DNA from: Sphingopyxis sp. MWB1 | Lineage (GTDB): Bacteria > Pseudomonadota > Alphaproteobacteria > Sphingomonadales > Sphingomonadaceae | Assembly: GCF_000763945.1 (NCBI RefSeq) | Contig: NZ_JQFJ01000001.1 | Location: forward strand, 1 to 64,000 | Length of the DNA: 64,000 nt | Direction of reading: 5' to 3' | Shown: positions 63,067 to 64,000 of the stretch, piece by piece | How the letters are laid out: every line of letters starts with the position of its first letter | Numbering within the stretch: position 1 is the stretch's first letter | Position numbers and translations under genes: made by a program | The notes under the pieces: model-generated | Databases searched by the model: none | The model's input: only the letters and a program-made list of their open reading frames with translations | Told to the model about the DNA's origin: nothing

Positions 63067-64000
63067 TCAGGCCCCTTGCGGATTGGCGTCGCCAAAGGGG
63101 CGGGGCTTGCGCTTGATCTGCGGCAGCGAACCGGCATGGCCCTGAACGGGTTTGCCTGTCTTGCCCTGATCGTCATCGCGGCCGATATCTTCGCCCTTGA
63201 TCGCGCGGCGAGCTTCCTCGCCCGACAGCGTCTCATATTCGAGCAAGGCGCCCGCCAGCAGGTGCAATTGGTCGAGATGATCGGTCAGCACCTTGCGCGC
63301 GGTGGTTTCGCCTTCCTCGACAAGGCGGCGGACTTCGGCGTCGATCAGTTTCGCCGTTTCTTCCGACATATTCTGCGCGCGCGAGACGCTATGGCCGAGG
63401 AACACCTCGTCCTGATTGTCGCGATAGCGCAGCCAGCCGAGCTTTTCCGACATGCCATATTCCATGACCATGGAGCGCGCCATGTCGGTCGCCTGCTGAA
63501 TATCATTCGACGCGCCGGTGTTCAGCTCATCCTCGCCATAGATGAGCTGCTCGGCGATCCGCCCGCCGAAACAGAGCGCAAGGCGCGCCTTCATCTGCTT
63601 CATGCTCATCGAATAACGGTCGCGTTCGGGCAGGTTCCAGGTCACGCCCAGCGCGCGGCCGCGCGGGATGATCGTCACCTTGTGCAAGGGATCACAGCCC
63701 TCGACATGGAGCGACACGAGCGCATGGCCCGCCTCATGATAGGCCGTGGATTTCTTCTCATCCTCGGTCATCACCATCGACCGGCGCTCAGCGCCCATCA
63801 TGACCTTGTCCTTGGCTTCTTCAAACTCGTTCGAGGCGATCAGCCGCTTGCCCCTGCGCGCCGCGAGCAGCGCCGCCTCATTGGCAAGATTGGCAAGGTC
63901 AGCGCCCGAAAAGCCGGGAGTGCCGCGCGCAATGCGGCGCAGGTCGACGTCGGGGGCAAGCGGCTTCTTGCGGGTGTGAACTTCGAGGATTTTCTGGCGG
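63067..64000 (-). CDS. ftsH: ATP-dependent zinc metalloprotease FtsH (5' part beyond the window)
   Basis: C-terminal half only, running off the right edge; about 311 codons are visible. It starts within the AAA+ module end ([40 protein letters not shown]), then the protease domain with [20 protein letters not shown] (zinc-binding HEAGH) and [20 protein letters not shown]. The C-terminal tail ends [14 protein letters not shown] membrane-bound quality-control protease. The Met at 63801 is internal, not a start. Confidence 0.97.
   Translation of the reverse strand, partial: RQKILEVHTRKKPLAPDVDLRRIARGTPGFSGADLANLANEAALLAARRGKRLIASNEFEEAKDKVMMGAERRSMVMTEDEKKSTAYHEAGHALVSLHVEGCDPLHKVTIIPRGRALGVTWNLPERDRYSMSMKQMKARLALCFGGRIAEQLIYGEDELNTGASNDIQQATDMARSMVMEYGMSEKLGWLRYRDNQDEVFLGHSVSRAQNMSEETAKLIDAEVRRLVEEGETTARKVLTDHLDQLHLLAGALLEYETLSGEEARRAIKGEDIGRDDDQGKTGKPVQGHAGSLPQIKRKPRPFGDANPQGA

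Noticed and set aside
62592..63236. Long version of the small secreted protein starting inside ftsH
   Set aside because: Would overlap the conserved end of ftsH by 170 bases; the N-terminal part is a frame-shifted ftsH shadow.
1..64000. CRISPR array, transposase, rRNA operon or riboswitch
   Set aside because: I looked for regularly spaced repeats, transposase motifs and rRNA sequence and saw none; no leader had a recognisable riboswitch core.

Overview
The window looks like chromosomal DNA of a sphingomonad alphaproteobacterium, probably close to Sphingopyxis or Sphingomonas. This is inferred from the very high G+C, the housekeeping gene order, repeated REP-like hairpins built on CCCGGATCAAGTCCGGG, a Caulobacter/Xanthomonas-type TonB receptor, and a non-phosphorylative L-rhamnose pathway of the kind described in Sphingomonas. 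No species can be fixed from the sequence alone.

Layout. (1) 0.2-25.6 kb is a housekeeping block: recR, def, grpE-hrcA, rph, rdgB, hemW, xerC, dedA, a rsmI-yraN-gshB run, an LpoA-like lipoprotein, infC (apparently with an AUA start codon), an NRDE protein, a secreted S10 peptidase, uvrB, acpP, fabF and mltG. Small accessory pieces lie inside it: a three-gene toxin-antitoxin-like operon (15.5-16.6 kb), a P-loop gene fragment (5.18 kb), several REP-like hairpins and a membrane-anchored winged-helix/TPR-like protein (20-21.7 kb). (2) 25.65-30.01 kb is an intact tRNA-Met(CAT) followed by a compact 4.28-kb element. An exact 46-bp repeat of the tRNA 3' end bounds it, and it carries only one gene, for a 1256-residue SIR2-domain protein of likely anti-phage function. 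The element has no integrase gene but keeps matched short motifs inside both ends. (3) 30.1-57.4 kb is a catabolic locus for rhamnogalacturonan-I (RG-I). (4) 57.7-62.5 kb is a TolC-HlyD-ABC2-ABC2 export operon with no ATPase gene. (5) The right edge holds a small secreted protein and the C-terminal part of ftsH.

How the RG-I locus appears to work. A TonB-dependent receptor takes up RG-I fragments. PL11 and PL26 lyases, two CE12-type rhamnogalacturonan acetylesterases, another esterase, a GH35 beta-galactosidase and a secreted PL22-type lyase trim them outside the cytoplasm. A GPH symporter and an MFS porter import the products. A signal-less GH105 hydrolase splits unsaturated disaccharides in the cytoplasm. 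Released L-rhamnose passes through RhaM mutarotase, L-rhamnose dehydrogenase, rhamnonolactonase, rhamnonate dehydratase, a 3-deoxy-rhamnonate dehydrogenase and a diketo-acid hydrolase to pyruvate plus L-lactate. The adjacent FMN L-lactate dehydrogenase then makes pyruvate. A 13-bp near-palindrome, YYCA-N5-TGRR, recurs at the promoters of these operons and in front of the local IclR-type regulator, so the locus is probably one autoregulated regulon.

Most notable: the integrase-less single-gene SIR2 element in tRNA-Met, the RHH-RAMA/RelE/HigA-like tricistron, the shared RG-I/rhamnose operator, and the AUA start of infC.
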